From: AC-32 sp035455445 | Lineage (GTDB): Bacteria > Actinomycetota > Thermoleophilia > Gaiellales > Gaiellaceae | Reading direction: 5' to 3' | Assembly: GCA_035455445.1 (NCBI GenBank) | Contig: DATIFC010000137.1 | Coordinates: 1 to 6,610, forward strand | DNA: 6,610 nt | Translations under genes and position numbers: made by a program | Shown here: one piece after another, positions 5,568-6,610 of the stretch | Position numbering within the stretch: the first letter of the stretch is position 1 | Layout: each line of letters opens with the position of its first letter | The notes under the pieces: generated by a model | Database searches by the model: none | What the model was told of the DNA's origin: nothing | Seen by the model: the letters and a program-made list of their open reading frames with translations, nothing else

Positions 5568-6610
5568 CGGCTCCGCTCCCCGAAGGCACGCGCCAGCGCG
5601 ATGCGCTGCACCACCGTCGGGTGGTCGTCGAGCATCAGGTACGACCAGAGCGGCGGGTTCGGCTGGATCAGGTCGTAGCGCGTGAACTTTCGGAAGAGGC
5701 TCTCGGCCGAGGCCGGGTCGCGCGTCGCCCGCAGTGCCGACCAGTCCGCCTCCGCCTCGTAGCGGCGAGAGACCGCGTTCCCGAAGGGCGTGATCACGAG
5801 CCCGATCAGCGCCAGCACGAGCAGCGCGTACGGCACCACCTCGGGGCGCTCCAGCCCGCCGCGGCGGCGCGTCGCCCACTCGAGCACGAGGAACCCGGGC
5901 ACGGTCAGCAGCAGCGACCACGCGAGGCCCTTCCAGATGTGGCGGTGCGCGACGTGGCCGAGCTCGTGCGCGACCACGAGCTCGATCTCGCGGTTCGTGA
6001 AGCGACCGTCGAAGAACGTGTCCCAGACGAAGATGCGCGCCGAGGGCCCGATTCCCGTCGTGAAGGCGTTCGCGGCGGTCGTCTGGTCGCTCATCTTCTG
6101 GATCCGGATCGGCGTGCTCGCCACCCCCTCCTTGCGGGCGAGCTCGCGGATGCGCGCGTTCACCGCGGTGTGGTGGGGCGACCGGGTCCCGATCGTCTCC
6201 ACGTACGGCAGGACGAGCACGAGCGCGGCGCCGAGGATGGTGAAGAGCGGCGCCGCGACGAGCCACCAGCGCCGGCCGAAGCGCCCGGCGAGCAGGAGCA
6301 GGATCGTGAGCGCGATCGTCAGGCCGACCACCTGGCTGACGAGGCCCGGCCACTGCTCGAGCGCCCACGAGACGTAGCCCTGCCGCTCGAGCTGGTAGCG
6401 CCGTCCCCACCAGAGCGCGATCGCGCCGATCGGCAGCCCGACGGCCCAGGTGCCGAGCGTGGTGACCGTCCCGACCATGATCCCGGTGGCAACACGGCCG
6501 AGCTGCCAGGCCGCCGCGATGCGCGGCCCGAGCCTCGTGAAGAGCACGAGCGCCGCCAGCGTCACGACCACGCCCGCGACCCAGAGCCAGCGCAGGACGC
6601 CGTCGTAGCG
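5564..6610 (-). CDS. membrane M48-family zinc metalloprotease (Ste24-like), N-terminus outside the window
   Basis: This is an integral membrane zinc endopeptidase, similar in layout to Ste24/CAAX prenyl proteases and HtpX, which process or degrade membrane and membrane-associated proteins. The 348 visible residues begin at the right edge with RYDGVLRWLWVAG, still in open frame. The GTG at 6571 is therefore probably internal and the gene continues beyond the window. About four hydrophobic segments lie in the first 135 visible residues. They are followed by NAFTTGIGPSARIFVWDT, the zinc motif HELGH in VVAHELGHVAHRH (HELGH near 215-219), two more hydrophobic segments, the third-ligand motif EAEAD (near 285-289), and the conserved DDHPTVVQR close to the C-terminus. 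All expected catalytic residues are present. The in vivo substrate cannot be told. The stop codon overlaps that of the convergent DUF3467 gene. Confidence 0.93.
   Translation of the reverse strand, partial: RYDGVLRWLWVAGVVVTLAALVLFTRLGPRIAAAWQLGRVATGIMVGTVTTLGTWAVGLPIGAIALWWGRRYQLERQGYVSWALEQWPGLVSQVVGLTIALTILLLLAGRFGRRWWLVAAPLFTILGAALVLVLPYVETIGTRSPHHTAVNARIRELARKEGVASTPIRIQKMSDQTTAANAFTTGIGPSARIFVWDTFFDGRFTNREIELVVAHELGHVAHRHIWKGLAWSLLLTVPGFLVLEWATRRRGGLERPEVVPYALLVLALIGLVITPFGNAVSRRYEAEADWSALRATRDPASAESLFRKFTRYDLIQPNPPLWSYLMLDDHPTVVQRIALARAFGERSR

Noticed and set aside
4326..6410. 694-codon minus-strand open frame spanning the channel, DUF3467 and protease region
   Set aside because: An out-of-frame shadow of the channel and protease genes, rich in Arg and Gly, with no domain structure. 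The real frames carry the RCK and HELGH motifs.

Overview
The window is very GC-rich and almost fully coding. It has short intergenic gaps, GTG and TTG starts, and a DUF3467 protein. This gene style suggests an actinobacterial lineage, possibly Thermoleophilia (Gaiellales or Solirubrobacterales type), but no rRNA or other decisive marker is present, so that placement is an inference. I see no mobile element, CRISPR array, tRNA or rRNA.

Layout, left to right. (1) A short leader and then a complete class I fructose-bisphosphate aldolase on the + strand (79-1104). (2) A 111-bp gap between convergent genes, holding two identical AT-rich palindromes (GTAACAGACTGTTAC) 67 bp apart. (3) A tightly packed minus-strand cluster, transcribed from right to left: a two-TM channel with an RCK/TrkA domain (start about 5245), arginyl-tRNA synthetase (overlaps the channel gene by 8 bp), GlpX-type class II fructose-1,6-bisphosphatase (11 bp after argS, with its Shine-Dalgarno on the argS stop codon), and a small secreted protein of the Lipoprotein_15/COG4315 family (37 bp after glpX). 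(4) A small DUF3467 gene on the + strand, diverging from the channel gene with only 19 bp between the two start codons. (5) A membrane M48/Ste24-like zinc metalloprotease on the minus strand. Its stop codon interlocks with the DUF3467 stop in one CTAG, and its reading frame is still open at the right edge, so its N-terminus lies outside the window.

How the genes relate. Aldolase and GlpX act on the same metabolite, fructose-1,6-bisphosphate: one makes or splits it and the other dephosphorylates it towards fructose-6-phosphate. The two therefore form a convergent gluconeogenesis/glycolysis pair. The channel, argS and glpX share transcription and probably translational coupling rather than one pathway. 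Most of the window is ordinary housekeeping. The points worth a second look are the arginyl-tRNA synthetase whose HIGH signature reads TVAS, the non-canonical selectivity filter of the channel, the twin palindromes in a place where no promoter is expected, and the extremely compact divergent start region at 5246-5264. I did not find a convincing new multi-gene system.
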